A stretch of 34,295 nt of DNA from a virus (IMGVR_UViG_3300005253_000202:1-34295), one strand, 5' to 3'; positions 19,581 through 30,400 are shown, numbered from the stretch's first letter. The notes: generated from the letters alone by a model not told the origin. A program made the numbers and translations.

Positions 19581-20465
19581 ATGGTTAACACTGTTGACAA
19601 TGTTTTCGTAGCAACATTCGAAAGCATTTTGCGTCACCTTGCGCAACAGATGCCTTCACGACTCCGGAGTAAGATTACCGAACGCGGTGTGAACTCCGAA
19701 GAGCACAACTGGGAACGGTTGGGCACTCGTGAAGCATTGGTGAAAACCACTAGACTCCAAGCCACGCCGGTGCAAGACTGGCCGTGGTCAAGACGCGTGT
19801 CAGTGCCGACAACGTACGATACCGGTGATTCCACCGAGCAGGAAGATATCATACAGATGATCATTGATCCAAACTCTAACCTCGCACAGTCGCAAGGCTA
19901 TGCGATGCGTCGGGCGTTTGATGATGAGATTATCGCGGCAGCAACAGGCACGGCGCTTGATGGTCTAGGCGTTGCCAATCCATTCCCCGCCGCTCAAAAA
20001 GTGTTCGGGGTTACGGTTGATGTTTACGACACCAGCCTTAATTTCGATCTCGTTACCCAGACTACCGAAAAGTTCCTGGAAAACGATATTGATCCAGACG
20101 AGCCGAAGTGCATAGTAATCGGCCCTGTTCAAGCCCGAAAGCTCCTGCAGCTAACGGAAGCGACCAGTGGCGATTATGTCTATGTTAAAGCCCTCGCAGA
20201 AATGGGCTACATCGACAACTGGATGGGATATCAGTGGATCGTATCCACGCGGTTGAACCATCCGACTGCACCCGGCACGGATATCGATTGCTTTGCAATA
20301 ACCAAGAAAGCAATCGGTTTGATGGTTGATCGCGATATCACTTCGCGAGTCGCAGAAGACCCATCTATCAGCTTCGCATGGCGGATTTATTCGTTCATGA
20401 CGATCGGGGCTGTCCGGGTTGAGGACGAGCATATCGTTCAGCTGCAGCTAGCGGATACGATTTAA
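19581..20465 (+). CDS. Major capsid protein
   Basis: 294 residues, HK97-fold type by layout: N-terminal helices (ESILRHLAQQMPSRLRSKIT), a strand with RVSVPTTYDTGDSTEQED, a central helix with GYAMRRAFDDEIIAAATG, and a C-terminal domain SFAWRIYSFMTIGAVRVEDE. It has its own promoter, a good SD (AGGAGCCAATC-ATG) and a terminator directly after it, as expected for the most abundant virion protein. No separate prohead protease is seen nearby. Confidence 0.92.
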   Translation: MVNTVDNVFVATFESILRHLAQQMPSRLRSKITERGVNSEEHNWERLGTREALVKTTRLQATPVQDWPWSRRVSVPTTYDTGDSTEQEDIIQMIIDPNSNLAQSQGYAMRRAFDDEIIAAATGTALDGLGVANPFPAAQKVFGVTVDVYDTSLNFDLVTQTTEKFLENDIDPDEPKCIVIGPVQARKLLQLTEATSGDYVYVKALAEMGYIDNWMGYQWIVSTRLNHPTAPGTDIDCFAITKKAIGLMVDRDITSRVAEDPSISFAWRIYSFMTIGAVRVEDEHIVQLQLADTI

Positions 20466-20490
20466 CCCGTACTTCTGGCGAAGTGTGAGT

Positions 20491-20519
20491 TGGGGTCCCG
20501 ATTTCGGGACCCCATTTTT
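20491..20519 (+). terminator. Intrinsic terminator after the major capsid gene
   Basis: A perfect stem TGGGGTCCCG / CGGGACCCCA (loop ATTT) followed by TTTTT on the + strand, 26 bases after the capsid stop. It isolates a short capsid transcript from the 19.4-kb promoter; downstream genes must be reached by readthrough. The stem is identical to that at 1101-1122. Confidence 0.92.
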
Positions 20520-20532
20520 ACAGGAGAAGGAA

Positions 20533-20955
20533 GTGGATAAGGTTGCTGTCGGCTCAATTGCTGACTCAAAGCCCAGTTTTGTGGTATCCGTTCAAGCGGC
20601 TGCGGCCCTAACTGTTGGTGCCGGTGAACTTGTTATTGCTGTGGGCACGAACATCAAAAACATTAACAACCAGCGGGTTATATCGGGTCTTGAATTCGCG
20701 AGAGATACATTGCGGGAGGCTCAGTACCCAGTGGGTGTAGGACAATTCAATGTTGTCACTGGCGAACCCCCGAGCAACGTTAACGGCGCATATGTGATAA
20801 CGAATCCGGCTGTGATCGGTATTTTACATACCGAGGATGAAGTTGTTATTGCATATGACCTAGCATTTTACGACGCGGGGAATTCGACAAATTTCTTGAA
20901 CATTATTAACCGCGCCATTGAAGTGTTTCAGGAGCAAATTCTGAAACTAAACTAA
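20533..20955 (+). CDS. Putative virion protein (capsid cement candidate)
   Basis: 140 residues from GTG 20533 (SD GGAGAAGGAA); a longer reading would begin inside the terminator. It is Ala/Val-rich and beta-dominated (FVVSVQAAAALTVGAGELVI, VITNPAVIGILHTEDEVVIA) with a helical end. The position directly after the major capsid matches the capsid-stabilising (cement) protein of BPP-1-like phages in order and size; I cannot confirm this from sequence alone. Confidence 0.72.
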   Translation: MDKVAVGSIADSKPSFVVSVQAAAALTVGAGELVIAVGTNIKNINNQRVISGLEFARDTLREAQYPVGVGQFNVVTGEPPSNVNGAYVITNPAVIGILHTEDEVVIAYDLAFYDAGNSTNFLNIINRAIEVFQEQILKLN

Positions 20956-20971
20956 AATAAGGAGTAAATCC

Positions 20972-21319
20972 ATGAGAGTAGGAGCAAACGTTCGCCAGTA
21001 TCATCGGATTAAAAAGATGCATGCGGAAGGGGTATCAGCAGATATAATTGCTATGTCCATTCCACTAACGCCACAGAGCCTTGAGAAGATTCTGGCTCAT
21101 ATTGACGGCAGGGAAGAAGTAACCTTGGCGGTCGAGGAAAATGCTGAGGTTCAAGCATTGCGATTAGAAGTCGCTCAGCAGGCCGCAAGATTGGCCAAAT
21201 TTGAGGATCCGCAAGATGGCGAGACGACAGTCGAGATCGATACAGACCCGACCCCGGAAATCGAAGCTGGTGAAGAAGTCCAAGTTGATGAGGAAGTCGA
21301 AGACTCTAAAACGGAGTAA
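20972..21319 (+). CDS. Hypothetical protein with HTH-like start and acidic tail
   Basis: 115 residues. The N-terminus (VRQYHRIKKMHAEGVSADII then PLTPQSLEKILAHI) reads like a short helix-turn-helix of resolvase/sigma type; a coiled-coil stretch and a highly acidic tail (EEVQVDEEVEDSKTE) follow. SD AAGGAG-TAAATCC-ATG. It lies between two likely head proteins; its role is unknown. Confidence 0.75.
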   Translation: MRVGANVRQYHRIKKMHAEGVSADIIAMSIPLTPQSLEKILAHIDGREEVTLAVEENAEVQALRLEVAQQAARLAKFEDPQDGETTVEIDTDPTPEIEAGEEVQVDEEVEDSKTE

Positions 21320-21346
21320 GCTCAGAAAAGCCCCTAAGGGTTATTG

Positions 21347-21895
21347 ATGCCTCATATCAGTGACGAATGGTTCAAGTATCTAGTTCTCCAGAATATTGAT
21401 GTTGTACCCATATACAGGCTTCTGGATACGGTTGGTGATGGCTCAGGTCTGAAAAACATGGCTAGAGTTGCTGATAACTATGATATCATAGCTCCAGCAG
21501 ATAAGGTCATAATAATTAGCAGGATGCTTGTTTCTTATCAAGATACTGTAGGCGGTCTACCATCTGAATATGCTGATTTAGGTGTTCCATTAACCAATGG
21601 CATTGATGTACAGATTATTGATGATGACAATTCTACAGTTATCGTTGACCTTACTGATGGTCTTGGTGTAAAGTTTAATGCTGCTTGGGGTGTATTTTGT
21701 TATGATCATAAACGAGTTGATTATGGCACTGTTCCTGATGATTTATTCCTTACAAGATGGACATTCGCTAAATCAGGTAAACCTCTCAAGTTGACAGCTG
21801 GCCAGCGCCTTAGAATAGCAGTTGGTGATGATCTTACTGGGCTGATTAGTCATTATGTGCAAGTTCAAGGATATCAATACGATGCCCAAAATTAG
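21347..21895 (+). CDS. Putative virion structural protein
   Basis: 182 residues from ATG 21347 (SD AAGGG). Beta-strand-rich throughout (KVIIISRMLVSYQDTVGG, STVIVDLTDGLGVKFN) with a C-terminal LKLTAGQRLRIAVGDDLTGL and HYVQVQGY that is typical of jelly-roll decoration or spike proteins. Located between head and tail genes. A head decoration protein is likely but not proven. Confidence 0.7.
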   Translation: MPHISDEWFKYLVLQNIDVVPIYRLLDTVGDGSGLKNMARVADNYDIIAPADKVIIISRMLVSYQDTVGGLPSEYADLGVPLTNGIDVQIIDDDNSTVIVDLTDGLGVKFNAAWGVFCYDHKRVDYGTVPDDLFLTRWTFAKSGKPLKLTAGQRLRIAVGDDLTGLISHYVQVQGYQYDAQN

Positions 21896-21925
21896 CGGGC
21901 GAGGAATCGCAAGAAAGATTAGCTA

Positions 21926-22213
21926 ATGCCTACGCTTACTGATGCGCGCTTCGATGCGCTGCGGGTACTTGTACCCCTCGCACCCCCTACCACCAATGAT
22001 ATGCTATTTGCATGGTTGGCTACTGAGGGTGGTACGGGCAATACCATAGGTGATCGTTGGAATTCGATGCTATTGGGTAAAGTGGCAATAACCACCCAAG
22101 CTCATCGCAATGACATGTGGCGGACAGTTTTGGCCGCTAACGGCTTCACCCAGCCAGCACTCAATGATGCCGAGACTGCCTTCTGGGTAGCCGGGGGCGC
22201 GTTGATAGCATAA
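21926..22213 (+). CDS. Small putative virion protein
   Basis: 95 residues: MPTLTDARFDALRVLVPLAP then AWLATEGGTGNTIGDRWNSM and TAFWVAGGALIA. This pattern (a short LxDARxxAL helix at the start, and TGxxxDRWxxxL) resembles small proteins found just before tail nozzle genes in podoviruses. No firm function. Overlaps the next gene's ATG by one base (TAATG). Confidence 0.72.
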   Translation: MPTLTDARFDALRVLVPLAPPTTNDMLFAWLATEGGTGNTIGDRWNSMLLGKVAITTQAHRNDMWRTVLAANGFTQPALNDAETAFWVAGGALIA

Positions 22214-24702
22214 TGGCCCGTTTATCGCCAATTCAAGAATCTTTTGCTGCCGGGGAAATTGATGCACGGATACGTAGTCGTGTATCGTCGGAAGCTTACG
22301 GGGCTGGCTTAAAACGATCAAGAAATTGGTATCCACTGGTTCAAGGGCCAATTCGTATGCGCGAAGGCTCTCAATTTATTGAAGCAGTAGATCCTGATAA
22401 CTGGATATCGGGAACGCCCGGTGCCGAAGGCATACGTGTATTCACATTTCAACGTGGTCTGGACGAAGATGTTATTATTGAGGTCGGTGAAGATACTATA
22501 ATTCTCCGTAATTCTATTAGTGGCGTACCGATCGTTGGTGGTGTAACAGGTAATTTAATTCCTGATCCTCAATATGACACCGGATTTCCAAGTACAGCTT
22601 GGGACCCAGACCGGGATAAATCTGTTTTTAATACTGATCCGGGTCGGGCTGGTGTCGATCATATTGGTCCTTTTCTTCCGGGTACACCAGACGCGTTTAT
22701 TAAATTACAATCAAATACAGATAATTCGCCTGATGGGTTCCATGGTATTGCACATGAAAATGGAACCACGGTTCCGATTATTATTCCAACTGGTTCTGAA
22801 CTTTTGCTCAATGATTTGGAGATTAGATGGAAAACTGTATTTACACCTGAGCAAATAAGTGCATTAGGAGGTCTACCACTCGCTGATCCTGTTATAAGAG
22901 TACAGGTTGGCACGGCTAAAGGTTTGGATGATGTTTTTACAAGTGACATTGTTATTGGTTTTAATTTAATATACCAAACTACTGTTTTTAATTTCATTCC
23001 GGGCATTGGTAATAATTCTTTATTTATATCAATTGGATTATTTTGGACCGGTGCTATTGATCCTGTGCCTTTATTAGCGTTCTCGCCAGCGTTTAATCCA
23101 GCCTTAACACTCGATATAAGTGTAATACAATGGACCGCACCATTAGCGGGTGGGTCAGGATCAACAGTTGAATTTTTATCGCCCTATACAACGGCGCAAC
23201 TAGAATGTCTACAATTTTGCATGGACCCGGGCGAAAAAGTAGCATATTTCACACACCCAGAGGTTGAGACTCAAAGGTTAAGACTTGATGTTGGTGAATG
23301 GACACTTGAGGCACTTTCTACTATCTTGTTACCTACTCCATTTATAGCTCCAACACCTAATTTATGGGCACCGGGTAATTTTCCAGTATCATGTGCCTTT
23401 CACGAGGGAAGGCTTTGGTTGGGCGGTTCTCCTAATAATCCAGCCACTTTATGGGCATCAAGGTCTGGAAATTATCGAGACTTTAATAATGTAGCTCCAG
23501 CCTCTAAGGATGATCCACTTTTATTTCCGTTAGCATCGTCCGGAAATATTGAAACTTTAACAAGTAGAAAGGAACTGGTAATCCTTACCGATATTTCAGA
23601 GGTAATAGGAACATCACAATTGGGAGTAATAGCCTTTGATGATTTTGCTTTTCCAAAGCAGACGGATTGGGGATCAAATTGCGTACAACCCATAGCTGTT
23701 GGTCGTGATATGGTTTACACGTCGAATAGTCGAAAGAGGATAAGAACATTTTCAGATGAAGGTGGCACTAATTTTGGTTGGGATGGTAAGGAGCTGAGTC
23801 TGTTAGCACAAGGTATTTTTGGTTCTCCTGTTCGTCGAATGGTTTATCTTGATGAACCGGGGTATCAGGCATGTTTTCTGCTAGCTAATGGCACAATGGG
23901 TATGGCTACTTTCTTTTACCCAGAGCAAGTCATTGGTTGGTGGCGTTATACAACCTCATTTAATGGAAATAGATTATCGGGTAATATATCTAAGCCCGGA
24001 TTAGGAAATCAAACTTCAAATAGCGTTCAATCTGTAAACCAGATCATGGATATAACTAAAATTAACACATCAGCAGGTGCAAAACTCTGGATGATTGTTA
24101 ATCGAGTTGGATTCCCGGGTACGCAAAAGCCCGGTCATGAGGTATTAGGTTTTGAAACTGGGTTAAAACCAGCGGTGGATTCATTTTCAATTCGTTCAAT
24201 TGATCCTGTTACTCTCACTGTTTCAGATATTGATGAATTAACAGATCAAAGTGTAAATGTTGTAGTTGAACGTCTAGACCCTATAACTTTAACATTTTCT
24301 TATACCGTACATCCAAATGTTACAGTAATTGCAGGGGTTTCAAGTCCATTTGAATCATGGGCAGCAGGAAGTACAGCTTTTCTAGGATTATTTTATAATA
24401 ATGATTGTCAACTATTATCTCTTGAGGGGGTTAGTCAAAGGGGTACGGCTCAGGTAACCAAGCGTAGGTGGAATAAGGTCTTTGCGAGACTTAATGACTC
24501 TCCAGTACCCTTAATTGAGGGTATACCAGCTAAGGATCGTACTCCAGCTACACCAATGGGAATAGGTGAGCCACTGATTACCGGTGATACAGAAATTGTG
24601 GATTTAGGTTCTGGCGAGGGGGATTTGAAGATAACACAAGATAAGCCGATAATTACGGAAATAACTGGCATATTTGGTAAAGTGGTGGCTACGGAGGTAT
24701 AA
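22213..24702 (+). CDS. Tail nozzle protein (T7 gp12 / tail tubular protein B type)
   Basis: 829 residues. The opening LSPIQESFAAGEIDARIRSR then GLKRSRNWYPLVQGPIRMREGS is the signature of podovirus tail tubular protein B. Later come FHEGRLWLGGSPNNPATLWAS and SGNYRDFNNV (beta-propeller blades) and QVTKRRWNKVFARL near the end. It forms the distal nozzle of the short tail. The next gene, the adaptor type, starts at its stop codon (TAATG). Confidence 0.9.
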   Translation: MARLSPIQESFAAGEIDARIRSRVSSEAYGAGLKRSRNWYPLVQGPIRMREGSQFIEAVDPDNWISGTPGAEGIRVFTFQRGLDEDVIIEVGEDTIILRNSISGVPIVGGVTGNLIPDPQYDTGFPSTAWDPDRDKSVFNTDPGRAGVDHIGPFLPGTPDAFIKLQSNTDNSPDGFHGIAHENGTTVPIIIPTGSELLLNDLEIRWKTVFTPEQISALGGLPLADPVIRVQVGTAKGLDDVFTSDIVIGFNLIYQTTVFNFIPGIGNNSLFISIGLFWTGAIDPVPLLAFSPAFNPALTLDISVIQWTAPLAGGSGSTVEFLSPYTTAQLECLQFCMDPGEKVAYFTHPEVETQRLRLDVGEWTLEALSTILLPTPFIAPTPNLWAPGNFPVSCAFHEGRLWLGGSPNNPATLWASRSGNYRDFNNVAPASKDDPLLFPLASSGNIETLTSRKELVILTDISEVIGTSQLGVIAFDDFAFPKQTDWGSNCVQPIAVGRDMVYTSNSRKRIRTFSDEGGTNFGWDGKELSLLAQGIFGSPVRRMVYLDEPGYQACFLLANGTMGMATFFYPEQVIGWWRYTTSFNGNRLSGNISKPGLGNQTSNSVQSVNQIMDITKINTSAGAKLWMIVNRVGFPGTQKPGHEVLGFETGLKPAVDSFSIRSIDPVTLTVSDIDELTDQSVNVVVERLDPITLTFSYTVHPNVTVIAGVSSPFESWAAGSTAFLGLFYNNDCQLLSLEGVSQRGTAQVTKRRWNKVFARLNDSPVPLIEGIPAKDRTPATPMGIGEPLITGDTEIVDLGSGEGDLKITQDKPIITEITGIFGKVVATEV

Positions 24703-25319
24703 TGGCTAACCAAGTACAAATAGTAAATCTTGCCCTATCTTGGATGGGTCAGAATTTAATCAATGCTTTGGGTGATAATCAGAATGAAGCGATTGTCATG
24801 AATGCTAATTATGCCCTGTCTCGTGATAAGGTACTTGCAGATAATGCTTGGACTTTTGCAACTAGACGGCAAATATTAACTCCGGATGGTACAAAGCCCC
24901 CATTCGGATTTTCTAATCGATTTTTAATCCCAAGTGATGTATTACTTGTACATAGAGTATTCAGACCACAGAATATCGGCGCTACTTTGTTCAGTCAAGT
25001 GGCTGAAACAGTTAGAGGCGCTCACAATGCTGATTGGCTAAGAGAGGGCCAGTTTATTCTTGCAAGAGAGGAAACGGTGCATTGTATATTTATCGTCCAG
25101 ATAACTAATACTGATCTATTCAATGCGTCATTTGTCCATGCTTTGGCCGCTAGACTTGCAGCGGATACGGCTATGACCTTTACCGAGAATGAGAAATTAC
25201 AAACTCGGATGGAAGATAGGTACGATGCCAAATTAGCCGAGGCACAATTCTCTGAAGGTAGACAGGGCAGAACAGAGAGAGTTGTCAGTAACCTACTTAC
25301 AGGTGCGAGGACACGGTAA
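24702..25319 (+). CDS. Tail adaptor protein (T7 gp11 / tail tubular protein A type)
   Basis: 205 residues. Opening QIVNLALSWMGQNLINALGD, then NANYALSRDKVLADNAWTFA, RR and a C-terminal FVHALAARLAADTAMTFTEN with ERVVSNLL: the usual pattern of the ring that joins portal and nozzle. Here the B-type gene precedes the A-type gene, the reverse of T7. Coupled to both neighbours by TAATG overlaps. Confidence 0.88.
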   Translation: MANQVQIVNLALSWMGQNLINALGDNQNEAIVMNANYALSRDKVLADNAWTFATRRQILTPDGTKPPFGFSNRFLIPSDVLLVHRVFRPQNIGATLFSQVAETVRGAHNADWLREGQFILAREETVHCIFIVQITNTDLFNASFVHALAARLAADTAMTFTENEKLQTRMEDRYDAKLAEAQFSEGRQGRTERVVSNLLTGARTR

Positions 25320-25714
25320 TGGAATTTGTATCTGGTGCACTTGGTCTTACTCAAGCTTATCTTGGTATTATGGGGGCTGGAAGACAAAAACAGGTTGATA
25401 AGGCACAGACCGAACTTTCATATCTAGACAATCTCGAGAAAATTCGTCGGCGTAAATTTGAACAGGAGCAGACGCAAGGTACTGCTTTAGCATTTAGTGA
25501 GGCTTCCGGCGTTCGTCATACAGGTGGGTCTACTGCTCAAGGATTCTTGGATACAATGGCTGGGGAATTTAAAAAAGAAATTGACTGGATGCAAAAATTC
25601 GCTGATGAAGCCCGTAGGCTTGGTCACAAGAGGGCCAGCGTAGCACATCGAACTGGTGTAACGGGTGCTATTACTGGTGGAGTACAAACTGGCGCGGCTA
25701 TCTACAGTATATAA
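25319..25714 (+). CDS. Internal virion protein, small (ejection protein candidate)
   Basis: 131 residues: an N-terminal hydrophobic, Gly-rich helix (GALGLTQAYLGIMGAG), a long charged coiled-coil region, ASGVRHTGGSTAQGFLDTMA, and a Gly-rich hydrophobic end (TGVTGAITGGVQTGAAIYSI). This layout matches T7 gp14-type small internal virion proteins that insert into the host envelope at DNA ejection. It precedes two larger proteins, as gp14 precedes gp15 and gp16. Confidence 0.78.
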   Translation: MEFVSGALGLTQAYLGIMGAGRQKQVDKAQTELSYLDNLEKIRRRKFEQEQTQGTALAFSEASGVRHTGGSTAQGFLDTMAGEFKKEIDWMQKFADEARRLGHKRASVAHRTGVTGAITGGVQTGAAIYSI

Positions 25715-27471
25715 TGAAATTACCTCATATAGCACAACAACCTGTAGGTGAATTTGCCCTAGGCAATATTCCGCAGCCTAGGTATCAGGCTCAGGGTGAA
25801 GCTGAGGCTAAGCTCTTTAGTGTTCTCGCTACAACAGCAGTAGACTTATTACAGGATGCTGATACTGAATTAAGTATAGCTACTGCTGAGGCGGCTAAGG
25901 AATTATCCGAGCTTCGGGCCAAACTACAAGAAACAAATACAATTTCACCGGATGAAATACCAGAAGATATTGTACATGAGGTTGGTTTCGAGGTACTCGA
26001 TGCTAAAGGTGACAGGGTAGAGGTTGGTACGCCTCGTGTGTTTACGCACAAAGTTGCGGATGAATGGTGGTCGAAAAAGAGCGAGGAAATTGTACAACAC
26101 CATGCGAGTAAAATAAGAAACAGAGAGGCCAGAGCAAAATTTGTCGAGGAAATGGGACAGCGATATGTTGCTCCTGGTTCTTTAGCAATTGGAAGAGCCT
26201 CTGTTATTAAGCGTCGGGCGCATAATCAGGCCACAGCCGAAAATACAATTAGGGATGTTCTAGCATCTGGTGGACCCACAGTAGAGAGGGAGACTCAAGC
26301 AAAGGAGATAATTGCAAGGCAAATAATTCTTGGGGCAGACCCAGTATGGGCCGAAAGAGAACTTTCAGCACTTGGTCCGAGGATAGATCAACTTGATGCG
26401 CATAATCGGATTTTAGCTGCCGATACTGCGGATCAACTTGATATAATCGAAGAGGAAATGTGGTCTGGTGAAAATCGCATGACTCCGGAACAAATGCGTA
26501 CTATGAGTTCTCAAATGGATGCAAGGCGTAGAGATTTTGCGGCTGATCGTAAGAAACGCCAGACTGAGAATGCTGATCGCATGTTTGCTGATTATATTGA
26601 CCCTAATACACCATTCACTGAAATGGATGTAGCTAATGCGGTCATGGTAGACGATATTACGAACGAGGAGGGTTGGACCTTTATAAACAGTCTGCGGAGT
26701 GGCAGTACGACTAAGGTTTCCAGTCCATTTACACTAAGCCAGTATCGGGGAGAAATTCAGAGACTCCAGTATACGGGTAATCGATCCAGAGTAACTGATA
26801 AAGCTCGGCTACTCAAACTTATGATCACACGTGGGTCCATGGGCTTATTTCCTAATGGAATGCCCACTAATCAGCCAGCCACAATTTCGGGTGAGGATGC
26901 TTTTAAATTGAATAAGGATATCGACGCGGCAGTAGGAGCGGCGATAGAGAATGATCAATACGATAATGCTCTCAAGATGGTCTATACATGGTCAAATGTC
27001 GCGGTCAATCTTGAGGGTCAAATTGTTACTCGTCTTGGAGGTAATCAGCATCAAGTCGAGGCGGCTCTTGCATTTAAAGCGGGTCTAGATAGTTATATGG
27101 ACCAATTTGGTGCGGACGCTAAACCGGTTGAATATTTTAAGGATAATAAGGATGCCTTTAATCCAAATAATTTCGCTAATGGTGTGAATGCCAGATTCTT
27201 TGAGGAAATTTCCCAGGTAAGTCTATATATGGATGTTGATGAGCCTAATAATAAATATGATTTTAATCAAGTTCAGCAAGAAAGATTTGTATTATGGTTG
27301 TCTGGTCAACGATTAGCTTTGGGGGAGGCAGAATTCCGGAGGATTTCTACATTGTTCGGTCAATTTTACAGGGGTAAGGGTATAGCCCCAGAGGGTGGAG
27401 CATTAATGCTTGAGCCTGATGATCCCTTGTATCGACAATTTGAAGCAACGCTTCCGCAGGTACAAGAATGA
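25714..27471 (+). CDS. Internal virion protein, middle (T7 gp15-type by position)
   Basis: 585 residues, mainly helical and charged, with no membrane segments. The N-terminus GEFALGNIPQPRYQAQGEAE and long helices (ATAEAAKELSELRAKLQETN) fit periplasmic tunnel proteins of podoviruses. It overlaps the next, very large gene by four bases (ATGA). No enzyme motif is recognised. The call rests on size, order and composition. Confidence 0.75.
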   Translation: MKLPHIAQQPVGEFALGNIPQPRYQAQGEAEAKLFSVLATTAVDLLQDADTELSIATAEAAKELSELRAKLQETNTISPDEIPEDIVHEVGFEVLDAKGDRVEVGTPRVFTHKVADEWWSKKSEEIVQHHASKIRNREARAKFVEEMGQRYVAPGSLAIGRASVIKRRAHNQATAENTIRDVLASGGPTVERETQAKEIIARQIILGADPVWAERELSALGPRIDQLDAHNRILAADTADQLDIIEEEMWSGENRMTPEQMRTMSSQMDARRRDFAADRKKRQTENADRMFADYIDPNTPFTEMDVANAVMVDDITNEEGWTFINSLRSGSTTKVSSPFTLSQYRGEIQRLQYTGNRSRVTDKARLLKLMITRGSMGLFPNGMPTNQPATISGEDAFKLNKDIDAAVGAAIENDQYDNALKMVYTWSNVAVNLEGQIVTRLGGNQHQVEAALAFKAGLDSYMDQFGADAKPVEYFKDNKDAFNPNNFANGVNARFFEEISQVSLYMDVDEPNNKYDFNQVQQERFVLWLSGQRLALGEAEFRRISTLFGQFYRGKGIAPEGGALMLEPDDPLYRQFEATLPQVQE

Positions 27472-30400
27472 GCGCCACAGAATATGATGTAATGCAAGAG
27501 GCCGAAGTAATTCGGCGCAAGAGGCTCGAAGCGTTGGGTCTTGCGGATCAATATAATTTATGGCGTGAATCTATGCCTGATGAACGAGGCATGTCTGATC
27601 AAGAGGCTTATGAAACATTTTTAAGTGCCCAGGGCGTTGAGCAGGCTGCTGCTGATGGGCGTGTCTCCGTGTCCACGGGCGGGACGGACATCACCAGTGA
27701 TACCGACATACCGACCCCGGGTCCCGATGGCGACGGTGGTGGTACCGATGCGCCCGGAGATACCTCGAAAGGTGCCCCCGATGGTGGTGCCCCGGGTGAT
27801 CCCTCGAAGCTCATAACAGGCGCAGAAACAGATAAAGAAATGCAAATGCCTGAGAGGTATTGGCGACCGCCCGAAGAGGCTGAAGCAAAGAATTATAACC
27901 CACCTACAACGGATAGAATGACCCATACCCCCGGGTGGATTGAGGAGGCTCATAAACTTTATGAATTTATGGGGTCTCCAGACCTTGTTCCTGGAGGTCC
28001 TTCACCCGGTCTGGTTGAAGAACGGGCGGAATATGTGCGTCAATACTATGAACGCATGGGTGAGGGTGAAGGTTGGTTTACACCTGAGGGACGGATTAGT
28101 CGCGATAATGAAATTGGTCAATGGGCTAGAAATCAAATGTCCATGTTCAATTGGAATGTGATGATGACATTGAGTTATGCTCAAAAAATTATGTCATCTG
28201 GCGATCCTGACCTAGCACTTACTTTCCTGAATTTACTTAATATGTACGATCATTCGGACGGTGGTACTGTAGAATTTGGTAAGGCTCTTCTTAATGTTGC
28301 CTCTGACCCTACTACTTATGTAGGTCTTGGTTTTGGTAGCATTGCAGCCCGAGGCGCAGCTAAGGCCACAGCGAAAACTGGCCTCAAGAAAGCGATACAA
28401 TTAGCTATCGTTGGCGGTACTGCAGGTGCTTTTGAAGGCGGTACTCTCGCAGGTGGGTTTAATCTTACTGTACAGAATATCGAGCAAGAAGCTGGCGCTC
28501 GAAAAGATATTGATTATGGTGAAGCTGGTCTTGCAACTGGTATTGGAATAGCTGCAGGGACAGCTTTAGGAGCCGGTGGTGGTCATTTAGTAGGTCGTCG
28601 TGTAGATACACTCGCGGCTGCAGGTGAAAAAGAATTAGCAAGAATACTTGGGGGTAAAACGCTTGAAGCAGAACGGATCGAACAAGATTTACCTATAGAT
28701 CAAATGATTGAATTACTTGATGCTTCAAGAAAAGCAGCAGAAGAAGCTGGCCGCAGGGACGAACCAGCGGCAATTGCAGTTAAGTATCTGCGAGACGTTG
28801 ATGAGTTACCTCGTAAAGCGGATGGTACTATTGATGAAACAGCCATAGCTGCTGATTTGGATCGAATTCAACGTGAGACGGTGGCTGGAGAAGTTCCTGA
28901 GGGCGGCATAAGTGTTAGAAAATCTAGGGCTACGGCAAAAGAATTAGCTGATCCAGATATATTTCATCAATCAGGTAAACCTGGGAGATATGAAATTTTT
29001 GATCAGCAAGGTAAATTATGGAGTACATGGGACGATTTAGTTGGAGCTGAAGGTGCTTATGACGCTTTAGTAAAAGCTGAAACAGGTGGTAAACCTACAC
29101 TAATTGATATTACCGATGTACTTTCTGAGCGTCGCGGGGCTATATTATCATCTAAAGGTGAAAAAATACTTCCAGGCCGTAAAGGAGACCCACTTACAAT
29201 TGAAGAAGGATTAGCGCGTGGGTTGGATGATGTTGAAATTGCTAAATTAGAACAGCACCCTTTAAATGTAGCAAAAAAACTGGAACGTGCCGGGTTCAAG
29301 GTAGTGCTTGGTGAGAAAGGTGATATAGCCTTTGATGTTTCCAGTATGACCAGTGCGGATGTTGAAAGAATTGAAAGAATCGCTACAGAGACCAATGTAA
29401 AAGCAAAGCCACGTGATTTCGCGGATGGTAAAGGTTATATTGCCATCCTCGGTGAACCTGCGGATGTAGCCAAATTTGCCGCTGCCGTAGTTGAGTCACT
29501 TACACCGGCTCGACTTCCAGGTGCAGAATCCTTACTTCTTGCTAAGCGTATCACAGAAATGCAAGCAACTGCACAGGCGGAAGTTGTGGCTAAAACTGCC
29601 TCTCTTCCGGGTAGTCGAGTAAAAGACCCTGCAGGTAGAGAGTTTGAAGTAATGGGCCGCACCAAGAACGGTTGGTACCATTTAAGGGATAAAATTACCG
29701 GTGAAGAGATCAATAAACGTCGTAATCAATTCGAAGTTATTGAAACTCGTCCAAAACCACAATTTGCCGGTCCAATGGAATTAGCGCCATTCACTAAATC
29801 TGCGGCCAGAATTATGGCCATGAACGAGGATGTTGTATCTGGTAAATTAGAACATGTCAAGATCACTACCGCAGAGCAAAGAACAATTGTCAAAGAATTA
29901 CGTGAAATGGGGATTGATATTACAGAGAAAAAACTCGCTACATATTGGACCCCAGCCGAGCTTCTATTTCTACGGGACACGTATAATGCTCAAGCTCGTG
30001 GAATAGCTGATCTTGCCCGTATACTACAAACAGAATTAAAGGACAATGGCAGATTATCAGATTCAAGTCTAGCCATGTTTAATGAGGCACATACTCAGTT
30101 TGTTGCGACCCGGGACCTATTTTATGGGGTATCCGGTAACGCTGCTCGACAATTACAAATACTTAAAACTCGTCCGACAGATGAGGTTTATGAATTTACT
30201 CAAAGTTTGATGGACTCGATCAGTATACAGGGTGGTCGAGCCAATACAGAACGCGCTATTACTATGATAGCTGAATTTTCTATGGAAAAGAATAGAAAAC
30301 CCGGCCAAACTACGACAGGCGCGATAACTAATATGTCTGAATCTATTTGGGGTAACCAGATAGCCGCAGCTATTCTAAATGTCAGATATAACATGATGTT

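Noticed and set aside
20485-20532. Upstream start for the gene after the capsid
   Set aside because: The extension would be translated through the intrinsic terminator; GTG 20533 has a proper SD.
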